A DNA stretch of 64,000 nucleotides, from positions 1,798,001 to 1,862,000 of the forward strand of contig JAITYX010000063.1 of assembly GCA_021018815.1 (NCBI GenBank), in the 5' to 3' direction. Under the pieces are notes generated by a model that saw nothing but the letters and a program-made list of their open reading frames with translations, ran no database searches and was not told where the DNA came from. Shown in pieces: positions 46,276 through 57,643 of the stretch. The DNA is from Talinum fruticosum. Taxonomy: Eukaryota > Streptophyta > Magnoliopsida > Caryophyllales > Talinaceae. Position 1 is the stretch's first letter, and every line of letters begins with the position of its first letter. The position numbers and the translations under genes were made by a program.

Positions 46276-47010
46276 TTTTAAACAATAGTCTGACAATGAG
46301 AAGTTAATCATATCAAGAGTACTTTTATGGTGAATAATTTAATGTTGCAAAATTAAAAGTGGATATATTTTTTTTTTATTTATTGGGAAGGAAGAGTAAA
46401 TATATTAATGATACACTTTTAATTTCAATGGTTAAAAAACGTGTCTGTTTTAGACCTCCTAATCTAATTGAATGTATTATCCCATTAACCTATTGTAACT
46501 TGATATTTTATGTAGGTAACCTATTATAATTACTTGAATTATTAATTTGGACTTATGTCTTGTAGCCTTCCTTTATGAAGAATATATTAATAATATTAGT
46601 ATTATTTTCCAATTAAATTTTGGATACCCCAATTTAATAATTCACTGACAATTGGTAAAACCGTCAAAAGGTTATAGAGACAACTGTGTTTGTAATGTAG
46701 GATCAAAAATTGGGAGAAGCATGAATGTGATGGATGAGGAGGATGATGTTCAACCGCCAAAATTTGAGAGGAGAGAGAATTATGATATTAGAGTAACTTA
46801 TATATCTATGTTAGTATTAATTTATTATTTATGTGATAATGTGTTAACTTTATAATTTATCTGCTATGTATATATTAATACGGTTTTGCTAACTCGTCGT
46901 CCTAAGGGCGAAGATTAAGAGTTATTTTTATTCATTTAGAATGGAATCTTATTTTAATATAATTACTAATATATTTTTTTTAAATAAACTCTTTTTATCA
47001 TTCTATTAAA

Positions 47011-47887
47011 TCCTATTATCGAATTCTTTCCAAATTATTTTATTTTTTAATAGAAATTTACTTAACTAAAAACTCTACCATTTTTTTCATCAAAATTCAT
47101 CTCACCCCGTAATTAAAAAATTCACCATTTTTTATCACAAAATTATAGACTTCAATTTTTCAGCTTGCATGCACTGTGAAAGCACTTATCCTTGGCCATA
47201 ACAAATTATACCGTTCATTTCTTTTTATCAAAATCATATGGTCTAACAAAATTTACCACAAATAATTTCAATAAAACAGTATGCATTGTATCATCCTCAG
47301 AGAACTCATCCTTGGTCATAACAAATTCTTCTAGATTGACATCATTAGCTAGTGTCATTTTTAAAGTATGGATATGTGTAAAGATAGATTCGCTCCGAGA
47401 TTAAGCAATTACTTCGTGGGTGATAAGGATAATAGTAGTCAAGCAGGGAAAATCCGTCTCCTTGTTTTAATATCAGAAAGTGGGAATTCAATTTTTCGAC
47501 CTATACGTCTAGGATGAAGCAAATAAGCTGGATCAATGCTTTCAATCTTATTTATTGTAATGATGACTTTGACATCTGCTCTTGCATCAAATCCATCTAA
47601 CTAGTTGAGAACTTCTAACATGGTCCTTTGTATTTGACGTTCACCATCAGAATGAGAATCATACCTTAAAAGCTTTCACAAGTTAGTGTTACTTCAACAA
47701 TTTCCAGGTGATATATTTACTTACGCATGCAAGCTGGAAAATTGAAGGGTATAATTTTGTGATAAAAAAATGGACATTTTAATTACGGGGTGAGATGAAT
47801 TTTGATTAAAAAAATGGTAGAGTTTTTAGTTAGGTAAATTTTTATTAAAAAATACATAAATAATTTGAAAAAAAGTAGATAATGGGA
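47011..47887. repeat. Long inverted repeat (162-bp arms) around a captured gene piece
   Basis: Arms 47011-47172 and 47725-47887 are inverted copies: both read TCC(T/C)ATTATC at the outer end, share ACTAAAAACTCTACCATTTT and TCATCTCACCCCGTAATTAA, and end AGCTTGCATGC at the inner end. The 552-bp interior holds the RPT2 fragment. Form resembles a Pack-MULE, but a 9-bp target duplication could not be shown. Confidence 0.75.
47290..47668 (-). pseudogene. Captured fragment of 26S proteasome ATPase RPT2
   Basis: Minus-strand reading gives the AAA-ATPase core of 26S regulatory subunit 4 (RPT2): RYDSHSDGERQIQRTMLEVL, then TAG in place of Gln, [40 protein letters not shown] and [10 protein letters not shown] (about 47668-47455). 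After a non-matching stretch of about 90 bp, likely a retained intron, comes MTLANDVNLEEFVMTKDEFS (about 47362-47303). This matches the family block from the [20 protein letters not shown] part to the KDEFSGADI part. Presence of an intron argues for capture from genomic DNA. It lies between the 162-bp inverted arms. Confidence 0.82.
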
Positions 47888-48019
47888 TCTATACACTATA
47901 TAATGCCAATCTTTTCAAATTTTAAAATGCTGCAACCAGAGTGAATTAAGCAGTTTCGTCCAATAAAAAAATAACTAATTTATCATTTAAAAAATAAGTT
48001 TCCACTCATCTATGGACTC

Positions 48020-48077
<58 letters not shown>

Positions 48078-48229
48078 CATAATGATCTATACTATATATA
48101 ATAGCAATCTTTTCAAAAAGATGACATGGCGGTCTGTGAGTTAATTTAGGAGTTTCATCCAATAAGAAAATAATAATTTATCATTGAAAAAAATAGGTTT
48201 TTACTCATATATGGACTCTTTTTTACTCC

Positions 48230-48297
<68 letters not shown>
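47888..48297 (+). repeat. Tandem Helitron 5'-end blocks with TAA repeats
   Basis: Two similar blocks in a row, 47888-48077 and 48086-48297. Each starts TCTATAC, has a CAATCTTTTCAAA phrase, a TTTC(G/A)TCCAATAA phrase, ACTCAT-TATGGACTCT, and ends in a (TAA)n microsatellite (48021-48077 and 48230-48297). Confidence 0.75.
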
Positions 48298-48298
<1 letters not shown>

Positions 48299-48309
48299 TG
48301 ATATAATAT

Positions 48310-49010
48310 AATTTTTCAGAAAAATTAAAAAAATTAAAAATAATAAAATAAAAACATAATCTTAAACAAAAAGTTAAACAAATAATAAAATGAACTAAAA
48401 CAATAAAAAATAAAAAATTAAATTACCAAAATATTAAACTATGTTTTGGACCTAACAGCCTAAAATCTAAAATAAAAATGAAAAAACTAAATTTATAAAT
48501 TTATTAAATTAAAAACATGCTTAAACCTAAATTAGTAAATAAGTTTGAAAAATTATCAAATTATTTATATATTATAAAATTATCTAATCATAATATAAAA
48601 ATTAAATAATAATTAATCATCCTAATTAATTCATAAAAATATAAAACAAAAAATAAAAATAAAACTAAGTAGAAAATTAATAAATAACAAATATACAAAA
48701 TTATATAACAAATTAAATCAACAATATGAAAAAATATAAAAGTAACCTAAAATCCAAAAATATTTTTTTATAGTTTTCCAGAAAAATTAAACAGAATTAA
48801 AAATAATAAAATAAAAATATAATCTTAAACATAAAGTAAAACAAATAATAAACTGCACTAAGTAAATGCAAAAATAAATAATTAAATTACCAGAATATTA
48901 AAATTAGTTTTTGGACCTGAATATATCCTAAACACCTAAAATCAAAATGAAAAAACTAAATTTAATACTAATAGATTAAAAAGACTCTAACTAAACCCTA
49001 TAATAATATA
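48310..49010 (+). repeat. Imperfect direct repeat of about 220 bp in A-rich DNA
   Basis: Blocks from about 48316 and about 48777 share AGAAAAATTAAA, AATAATAAAATAAAAA, TATAATCTTAAAC-like and TTTTGGACCT words in the same order, then AAAATGAAAAAACTAAATTT. No coding content; probably Helitron subunits. Confidence 0.6.
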
Positions 49011-49135
49011 AAAATAAAATTAACCGAAGAAGAATAATTTTATTCTAACTTCTAACAAACTGACTAAAAAATAACAAAAACGAAGAGAAAATTAATTTGA
49101 AAATTAAAATATATTAAAACATAAAATAAAATAAA

Positions 49136-49138
<3 letters not shown>

Positions 49139-49188
<50 letters not shown>
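49139..49188. repeat. (TA)n microsatellite
   Basis: About 25 TA units within the Helitron-like insertion. The following stretch 49189-51060 is AT-rich without any gene I can recognise. Confidence 0.9.
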
Positions 49189-49193
<5 letters not shown>

Positions 49194-51071
49194 GTATTTA
49201 TTTATTTAGGGTTTGGTTTGTATATTAGCTCTCATTTATTTTTATGTATATTGATATGCAATATTATTTTGGGTCTGAAATATAATAATTTTGTCTAATA
49301 TTATTAATTTTTCATTGTTGATGATGTTTTTTGACTTGGTGCCATAAAATTGTATTAGTTTAAAATATATTTATTATAAGATTTTTAAAATTAAAATAAT
49401 AGGAGCACATTATGAAAATAATATTTAAATATTTAATTATCTGAGTAAGTAATTTGGTTATTACATTTATCATATGTAAGAATAATTTAATAAACGTTAA
49501 AAAATCATAAATTAATATAATAAAAATGTAACAACTATATATATACTTGATATTAATAATTAAAAATGCCTACAAGATAGAAAGTTATGATTCAAATATG
49601 TTGTGGAATAAAACGTAATGAATAAAAAGTTAAGAATTATATTGATTCGGATCGTAATCTGTGGACTTTAAGTTTTTAATTTGTGTTATGTTGAAAGGAT
49701 TGCAAACTTAATATGCCAATTTCTATTAAGCCCATATGACTTCGAATAAATTCATTTGTCTCAAAATTTTTGCACAACATACAGATCATTTTTTTTTTGG
49801 GTTACAAATATAATTTATTTTAGTTTCTTTCTAACATGTCTATTTGTGACTTAATATTGATAAACATATTTAAATCATATCTTTTGCTATTGTAAGTTTT
49901 CTAAATTATTAAAAGAAGAGTATTTGCCATCAAACCTTCCCGCCATCTCAAAATACAACTTCATGTTACTCTTATTGTGTTAATTAATTGAGAGGAAGAG
50001 TTGTGTCTCGAGGGATGCAATTGGTTGTTAATTGAGTAAAACATGTATTTATAAAACATCAATTGTATCAATATTTTTGCCCCATTGATTCACTACTAAA
50101 ATTGCGATTAATTTTCAATATAAGTACAAAACTTAGATGATTTTATTAACCTACACCACGAATTGGCCTATCATGCCCTTTAGTATGATACAAATTACCT
50201 ATTATTGTTAAATATATTTGGATCACTTCTATTATATAATATTTTTCACTATTAATCTCAGTATAAGTAGTCATTATATGTTTAACTATCTTTGTATGCA
50301 CAAGTAGGTAAGAATGGATAAATCATTATATTCACCTTATAATTTTAAAAAAATTAGATCTCATTATGGGTATATCTATACTTTTTAAGAGTTCGTGTAA
50401 TATTTAAGTCAATGATGTTTGAGTAGGTTGGTTGCATATAAATATTTATCTAGGCGTCTATTAAGTTAAATTAGTATTAACTTTGTAGAAAGTTATGAGT
50501 TATAATAGTTTGGTGTTCTTTTATTGATTTGATGTACTTTGTGTTGTAATATTAATTCGTGACATAATGATATTTATTGTCATCTATAGGTTATATAACT
50601 CAATATCTACCAATCATATATTATTCCTTTTCCTACTAATATTTACCTTTTGATACCCAAACATATTGTCACACTATCTCTATAATCGTATAAGTTAGGA
50701 TTATTTAAATTGTTTAATTCTTAAAGGGGCTTGGCTTCTTAATATTCCAAATTATGAGTATCATCTTAAAACCTTGATGATATTTTTTAATATTTTTTAA
50801 TTTATTATTTTAGATTATTTATTTATTCTTTTAAAATTTAGAATAATTGTAAGATGAATGTGTGTAGGGCTCTAATGATTTTTATGTGTTGGGTTCGATA
50901 ACTTTGATGAGTCACAAAAGCGTTTTCGCTATGAGGGGATAATATGTAAAAGAATGTTGTTGAAAGTGAAATCATTCAATAAAATCAAATGATCGAGAAA
51001 AAGAAACTCATAAGTACAATATTGCTCCGTAATTTTGTAATTTCTTAAGTTATGCATTATATAACATTGTT

Positions 51072-51098
51072 CCGTGCATAGCACGGGTCCAGTACTAG
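51072..51098 (+). terminator. Helitron 3' terminal hairpin and CTAG end
   Basis: Stem CCGTGC/GCACGG with loop ATA, nine bases on the CTAG end, then host T. This hairpin serves as the stop signal of rolling-circle transposition in Helitrons. Confidence 0.8.
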
Positions 51099-51402
51099 TT
51101 TAATAAAATGATAAAAAGATTTTATTTAGAAAGAAAATACACGAGTAATTATATTAAGATAGTATTTTATTTTAAAAGGATAAAAATAACTCTTAACCGT
51201 CACCCTTAGAGCGACAGTTAGCAAAACCGATTAATATAATAATGTGGTGTATGTATATTGATTTATCTCCTATTATGTTTATCTTGTACATTTAAATTAT
51301 AAGACAAAATGAGCTTCCGAAATGAAATTTTAAATTATTTTTATATAAATATCTATTTAAAAACTTGATTCTTTTTTTTTCCTTTTAACGTAGTATTTTT
51401 AC

Positions 51403-52070
51403 GACTTTTTTTTTTTTGAAACAAAGGTCAAATATTACCACTTCAAAAGTAGGCCTAAGAGGCATAATTGCGTACAACTTTGGCATATCCAGGGGTAATT
51501 ACATCATTAACAACTCTTATCTCCAACAAATTTATGCACCCTAACACAAACATATTACTTGATACAATAAACAATCTGCTTAACAGTACGTTATTGCTCC
51601 TTAAATTTGGGAAGATTTCAAGCTTGCCATATAAAATAAACAAGCAGCGCAAAGTGAGGTTCCGACGACCCTAGCTCTTATGCTTCTCCCCGATGTGGTT
51701 TTTTTTAATTAGTAGAACAAAGGTTGAAAAGCCAATAATAACAAAATATTTCTGGCACAAAGATAGAAAAAGGACACACAAAACAGAAAAAAAGAACAAC
51801 ACCAGGCATTCTTCATCTCCTCAAATCTCTCTCCTAGTTTTCCTCCATTGAAGACTTCTCACCTAAAAGAACCTAACAAATATTTATCACTTTCAACAAA
51901 CTCTCTCCCTGATCTCCCCTTGATGTGTTTGACAAGTCATCGTATTTCATGCTTCCATATCCACTTTATACTTTTAACCCAGCCAATGAAGGATAGAGTC
52001 CCAAAATCTGGCGACTAAATTGATATTTGAAGAACAAGTGTGAATAATTTTCAGGTTCTCGGCAAAATTT
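51403..52070 (-). mobile_element. LINE 3' end fragment(s), zf-RVT region
   Basis: On the minus strand, 51590-51660 gives ALLVYFIWQA, the typical tail of LINE ORF2, and the left border is a T run at 51403-51417 (poly(A) on the minus strand). 51960-52070 gives ENLKIIHTC and ARFWDSILHWLG, matching the zf-RVT part. A second T run at 51699-51705 between them suggests two insertions or an internal break. Confidence 0.5.
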
Positions 52071-52965
52071 TTCAAATTTATTTTTCTTTTCTTCTAATTT
52101 TTCAAATTTTTCATAAATTAGAAGCTAACGTAAAATTAATTGGATTCAATTTCATCAAAACAAATCAAAACAGTTGTGAAACATATGGATCTAATACTAA
52201 TGATGATATAATTTAAACAAAACTAATCGATCAAAGAGATAAATTACCATATTATTATTACAAACAATTTTTTATTGTATTATCAAAAGTCTTCTTTAAT
52301 TACTAAATTAGTAGTATATTGCAATTAGAGATATCATTTTTTATATCACCGATATATTATTTCATAACCAAGTAAATATTGTTACAAACCATAACAATAT
52401 TACTTGTAAGAAATTTATTTTAATAGTTAAATTAGTATGTCATTGTTGAAAAATAAAATAATAATTTTTTATATTGCTAATATATTATTTGGACCTACAT
52501 TATTGTAACACAAATACAATTTAATTGGCTAACCTAATTATCTTAATTTATTTTTTTAAATAAAGAAATCGTATTCAATGCTATTACCACATGCATTTTA
52601 TGTGTTATTCATACATAATTCATACCCAACTTTTGATATATATACTAGTGTGAATCTCGTGTGAATCTATTATCGAAACATCTACACAAAATTTGTGATG
52701 GTGAAACACTCTATTTTGAATTCCACTTTAAATGGCACATAGGAGAGAAAATAAAGTTTTTTAGAGCATCCGCATTGGGTGAGTCTATTTCGAGCTTACC
52801 CGATGGGGGCTTACAATGACACATCGGTTAAGGGTTTTATTTTTCTCTTTTCTAAATTCTTACTTTCATAATGCAAGGTTTACCAACAAGGTTCACCTAT
52901 TTAAATAATCCATATAAATTCCATTTATCAAATATATTTAATTAATTTACCTATTTTATTTCTTT
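52071..52965. other. AT-rich intergenic DNA
   Basis: No coding signal. GAGCATCCGCATTGGGTGAG at 52764-52783 is a phrase often seen at ends of plant DNA elements, but no partner was found. Confidence 0.35.
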
Positions 52966-53450
52966 TTTTGTTTGATAGAAAATTATGATTTTCATTATCA
53001 AAAACAACTCTGAGAAGTAAAAGGGATATGTACAAGTATCTGTGCTTTGTTTTTATGTGCACATCAAGTTAGCCAAGACTTACATATTTGGTACTTTGTC
53101 CCCCCCACTAAGATGTTGAAATCTCATCTTTACACAGTTTTGGATTGCTGTCACTGTTTGATTTACATCGAGTTCTTGTGGTTGAAGACCTTAGCATTTC
53201 TGCTCTTCCATACCTCATAGAATAAAGCCACCACTGTAGCTCTTATAAGGCTTCTAATCCTCCCAGCTTCTGCATCTCGTATTAACCATTTGAGTAGCTG
53301 GGTATATGACTCGTGCCGTATAGTGTATTTGCAGCCACAACATGATATGTTTTCTCACTTTTGTAGCAAACTCACAGTCAAACAAGATATGTTGTTGTGT
53401 TTCTACATGGGATGCACAAATAGGGCATTTAGCATCAATATTTGGCATGT
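52966..53450 (-). mobile_element. LINE 3' end fragment with zinc-binding (zf-RVT) motif
   Basis: Minus-strand frame from 53448: MPNIDAKCPICASHVETQQH, then ILFDCEFATKVRKHI, the CPxCxxxxET-xxHxFxxCxFA pattern of the zinc domain that closes plant LINE ORF2. A stop follows at 53254-53256; downstream is the decayed tail towards a T-rich run at 52961-52974, fitting the 3' end to the left. Confidence 0.65.
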
Positions 53451-53765
53451 AACTTTCTAATTTATGCAGAACCTATTTTATTTCATATTGTTATTTATTT
53501 TCATAATATATAAACAAATTATTCGGTACACTATGAAGATTAAAATAAATTATTTTAGGTTGTAAATTGTTTTAAAACAAATGATACAATAATATTAAAA
53601 ATTTTATTAAATAAAAAAATTTACAATAATAATAGCAATGTTATTACAATAATATAATACTTCAATTTTTTCTTTCCCCAATAATTTTTTTACATTGAAA
53701 GACTTGCCCAACAAACCAAGAAAAACTTACACATTTTTAAAATAAAACTTCAACGGTACTTTTTT
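53451..53765. other. AT-rich spacer
   Basis: No feature seen between the LINE tail and the repeated 5' flank of the protease-like array. Confidence 0.4.
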
Positions 53766-54089
53766 ATTTCCATTTCACATTCTCTCTCCTAATTTCTTCC
53801 CTCGCTTCATTTTTCAGTCACAGGCCTGTCTTTTTATTTCATATTCTCCCTCCTAATTTTTCACTTTCCATTTTCCCATAGCTCTTCAATGGTGTTGTCT
53901 TTCCTAGCTCTCTCAAGGATCCCTCTTATTAATTCCCATCTTCATTTTCCAGCTCTCTCATTAACTATTTCCATTTCCCTTCAATGCTTCATTTCCCAGC
54001 TTTCAAATCAAGCGAGAGAGAGAGGAAGAACAGATACTGAAGAAGGGTGAGCAAGTGAGAAACGAGAGCAGCATAGAAAACTGAAAAAG
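53766..54089 (+). repeat. Pyrimidine-rich 5' flank of the protease-like array
   Basis: CT-rich sequence (CCCTCGCTTCATTTT, CATAGCTCTTCAATGG, CTCATTAACTATTTCC) that ends in a purine-rich leader just before the ATG at 54090. The same block reappears at 63817-64000 but not before copies 2-5, so it is the original leader of the repeat gene. Confidence 0.75.
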
Positions 54090-55471
54090 ATGAGTCGTCG
54101 TGTGATCTTTTTCACATAGAGGAGGCCACAACAATGTGTTAACCGGTGGCCCGACAATCGACAGATACTACCGGCTATCCAAAATCAAGGTGAAAAATAC
54201 GTAAGCCCATACTCACTTCCTTTTTTTCTTTTTTTTTGTTGTATTTTTAGGGCCTTCTAAAAATTTGATTGATTGAATTTCTATAAATGGGTTGAATAAA
54301 TATTATCATTTTACAATTTTTCGTTTAAACTTATGAAACAGTTCGTATTGTTTTTGCTGTGATTACATGTCTCCAATCAAGACTCAACATGGAGGCAACA
54401 AGAAATCGCCACCTCGATTCCCCTCGTTTGTCATTCAACTTTGTGAAAGATGTTGTCCTTTCCATGACTGGTCTAGTTACCATAGAACGGGTTCTAAATT
54501 GGGTTGTGCAACACGGCGTAATAACCCATCATGACTACAAGTAAGCACGGTTGTGAGGGCAACCGATTGGGATATTTTCTCCTTACTATTGTTCATCACT
54601 CCCCTTTCCTTCCCATTCTATATCAAAAACATATAGCTATAGAATACATATAAACATAGTATTTGAAGTCTAGTATATATCAATTGTTTTATTGATTGAG
54701 TAATAATTATTTATTTCTATTAATATTAACATAGTACTAATAGAAAAAGATCCATGCTCAATTGCACATAAGAAGATTAATATTTTTTTTTTTTTTTGCT
54801 GATTATAAGAAGATTAATGATGATATTGAATTAAAATAATAAAAGAAAATCTAATAGTCATCTTAACTTAACATTTCTTTGTTATTGAGATAAAATACAA
54901 TTTTGATACTCATGTCAAATCAAGCGAACAATACTATACTCTAGAAATAATTAAGAAAATAAAATAAATAAATAAATAAATAATTTAAAATCTCATTTGG
55001 GGGAGCGATTACACAAAGTTATTATTATATCATTATATGTCTACACGATAAATTTAGAAGATAAACAAAATTAAATTATTGTGTGATATTTTGGTTTTTC
55101 AGGAAGATGTTTGGCGCCTACGGATTTAGATGTGGGATGGATTCGACCTTGATATTGAGGGATTTGATACACAAATGTCCGAGAGCGTGCCTCTTATCGG
55201 AGAGTACGTTGTGCACGAAGATCTTGATCGACAAGGTAGAATGTTGTATTGGACGCACACTCAACCAAATGAACCGATCTATAGGCGTGACTTAGGCCAT
55301 GCAATCCTCTTAACAGGATGAGGATATGACTCTAATGAAATTGTCTGGTTTTGGGAGTATATGAACTCATATGGGATGGATTACGACAATGGTGGCTTTG
55401 CACCTGTTGAAGTCAATTCCTTGCATTGGGCATATGCGCCCATGATCATTTACGATCTGCGGTACTCGTAA
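54090..55471 (+). pseudogene. Papain-like cysteine protease pseudogene, copy 1
   Basis: C1A-type protease-like, three exons. Exon 1 54090-54200 (MSRRVIFF, then TAG where other copies have Trp; QILPAIQNQG). Exon 2 from 54342 (RIVFAVITCLQSRLNMEA, VLNWVVQHGVITHHDY, stop TAA at 54542-54544). Exon 3 55103-55471 (SVPLIGEYVVHEDLD, PIYRRDLGHAILLTG, TGA, then IVWFWEYMNSYGMDYDNGGF; stop 55469-55471). The His of GHAILL and Asn of NSYG match catalytic His and Asn of the family. The position four residues after QNQG, where catalytic Cys is expected, is Arg (CGT). Exon 1 is one base short at its 3' end. The pre-domain and signal peptide are absent. Dead by several stops. Confidence 0.68.
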
Positions 55472-56129
55472 TCTTGTTTTTCATGTGTCGCCACTTGTAA
55501 TAATTATGATAGTGATAATGACTGGTTTTCTCAACTTTTCAGGACACCGAGCTGTATGATCAATGCCTAGTATGTAAGAATGGTAATCTCTAGTTCATGT
55601 GTTTCTTCAATTTCGTATGATTTTCATGCATGTTGTAATAGTGACTTTTTTCCTTTATTGTTTTCTTGCTAACTTTCAAGGATTCTTGTGCAATGTCTCA
55701 AATTTATCTTTTTAAGTCCAGTCAAATAATTATTAGCCGTTAAAATACTATGTGTTAAGGTAGTCGCATCACATTTATTTTTTAGATAATTTGCCAAATT
55801 TTCCTCGTGATTATTTTAGTTTATATTGGGAGTAACTTGTATATGTTTAATTTTGATTTTAGTGTTAAACCCATATCGGAGTTAAAAATGGATTTAACCT
55901 TTTCTTTTTATATCGGGTAGGCTTCACTATTAAATCTCATTAGTTCTCCAACTCGTGCATTTTAATATTTTAAATAAAGTAATTTTTGAAATTTCAATCC
56001 AACAATTGGGTCATATTATATATTGATTGAAAGAGAAAGTAGGTCTTGACTTTATAAAAATATAATATATAATCTATAATATGTAATGTATAATATATAA
56101 TATGTAATGTATAATATATAATATAATAG
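55472..56129 (+). repeat. 3' flank of copy 1, repeated in the array
   Basis: Non-coding. Words such as GGTAATCTCTAGTTCATGTG, TTCTTGTGCAATGTCTCAAA and CCCATATCGGAGTTAAAAAT recur behind the other copies (57115, 63180 and, partly, 59990 and 61365). It ends in the AT-rich TATAATATAATAGAT block before the next start codon. Confidence 0.8.
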
Positions 56130-57110
56130 ATAAGTCGTCGCGTGATCTTTTTCACATGGAGGAGGCCACAACAATTTGTTGATTGGTGGCCTAACAATCG
56201 ACAGATACTACCGGCTGTCCAAAATCAAGGTGAACAAATACGTAAGCCCATACTCACTTTCTTTTCTTTTTTTTTTTTTTGGTATTTTTAGGGCCTTCTA
56301 AAAATTTGATTGATTGAATTTCTATAGATGGATTGAATAAATATTATCATTTTACAATTTTTCATTTAAACTTATGAAACAGTTCGTATTGTGTTTTGCT
56401 AGTTTGTATTGTTTTTGCTGTGATTGCATGTCTCCAATCGAGACTCAACATGGAGGCAGCAAGAAATGGCCACACGATTCCCCCTCGTTTGTCATTCGAT
56501 TTTGTGAAAGATGATGTCCTTTCCATGACTGGTCAACGGGTTCTAAATTGGGTTGCGCAACATGGCGTGGTAACCCACCATGACTACGAGCAAGCACGAT
56601 TGCGTGGGCAACCGATTGGGATATTTTCTCCTTACTATTGTTCATCACTCCCCCTTTACTTCCCATTCTATATCATAAACATATAACTATAGAATACATA
56701 TAAACATAGTATTTAAAGTCTAATATATATCAATTATTTTATTGATTGAGTAATAATTATTTATTGCTCTTAATATTAACACAAGTACTAATAGAAAACG
56801 ATCCATGCTCAATTGCACATAAGAAGATTAATGATTTTTTTTTTTTTGCTGATTATAAGAAGATTAATGATGATATTGAATTAAAATAATAAAAGAAATC
56901 TAATAGTCATCTTAACTTAACATTTCTTTGTTATTGAGATAAAATACGGTTTTGATACTCATGTCAAATCAAACAAACAATACTATACTTTAGAAATAAT
57001 TAAGAAAATAAAATAAATAATATAATTAAATAAACAAATAATTTAAAATCTCATTTGGGGGAGAGCGATTACACAAAGTTATTAGTATATCATTTGGGGG
57101 AGAGCGATTA
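56130..57110 (+). pseudogene. Papain-like protease pseudogene, copy 2 (exon 3 lost)
   Basis: The start codon is ATA instead of ATG at 56130. Exon 1 keeps FFTWRRPQQFVDWWPN and AVQNQGEQI. Exon 2 from 56403, behind a TTTTGCTAG acceptor, is open: CIVFAVIACLQSRLNMEAAR, FDFVKDDVLSMTGQRVLNWV, HHDYEQARLRGQPIG, running to the stop at 56684-56686. The expected Cys is present here. Exon 3 is missing: sequence jumps from GGGGGAGAGCGATTACACAA-like intron to a second GCGATTACGACAATGG at about 57105, joining the 3' flank. It is preceded by an AT-rich (TATAATA)n block at 56060-56130 instead of the pyrimidine-rich leader. Confidence 0.65.
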
Positions 57111-57643
57111 CGACAATGGTAATCTCTAGTTCATGTGTTTCGTCAATTTCGTATGACTTTCATGCATGTTGTAATAGTGACTTTTTTCCTTTATTGTTTT
57201 CTTCCTAACTTTCAAGGATTCTTGTGCAATGTCTCAAATCTGTCTTTTTAAGTCCAATCAAATAATTATTAGCCGTTAAAATATTATGTGTTAACCTTGT
57301 CACATTACATTTATTTTTTAGATAATTTGCCAAAGTTTCCCGTGATTATTTTAGTTTATATTGGGAGTAATTTGTATATGTTTAATTTTGATTTTAGTGT
57401 TAAACCCATATCGGAGTTAAAAATGGACTTAACCTTTTCTTTTCGGATCAGGTAGGCTTCACTATTAAATCTCATTAGTTCTCCAACTCGTGCATTTTAA
57501 TATTTTAATTTAAGTAATTTTTAAAATTTCGATCCAACAATTGGGTCATATTATATGTTGATTGAAAGATAAAGTAGGTCTTGACTTTATAAAAATATAA
57601 AATATAATATATAATATGTAATGTATAATATATAATATAATAG

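Larger units (their letters stand above)
47011..51098 (+). mobile_element. Non-autonomous Helitron-like insertion
   Basis: The right end shows the Helitron 3' signature: a 6-bp hairpin CCGTGC-ATA-GCACGG (51072-51086), a short spacer and CTAG at 51095-51098, followed by T. The left junction reads A then TC at 47011, the Helitron rule. Two further Helitron-type starts TCTATAC lie inside at 47888 and 48086, so the true left end may be one of these, with 47011-47887 a separate foldback element. Interior is A-rich without a Rep gene. Confidence 0.72.
46881..51229. mobile_element. Palindromic MITE split by a Helitron-like insertion
   Basis: The halves 46881-47010 and 51099-51229 are inverted copies over their whole 130 bp: both start CGGTTTTGCTAACT, share CTAAGGG and TTAAGAGTTATTTTTAT, and end TCATT(C/T)TATTAAA. 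Outside is a 7-bp direct repeat ATTAATA (46874-46880 and 51230-51236). Put together they make a MITE of about 260 bp, nearly all stem. The 4088 bp between them were inserted at its centre, exactly between A and T. Confidence 0.8.

Noticed and set aside
46652..46855. 67-codon frame with an acidic middle part
   Set aside because: No family recognised, AT-rich end, no gene context.
52764..52783. Transposon-end phrase GAGCATCCGCATTGGGTGAG as an element border
   Set aside because: No inverted partner or target duplication found.
55994..56197. Minus-strand frames with Ile-Tyr repeats in the array (also 57505, 60148, 61527)
   Set aside because: Antisense of the AT-rich block and exon 1 of the protease-like copies.
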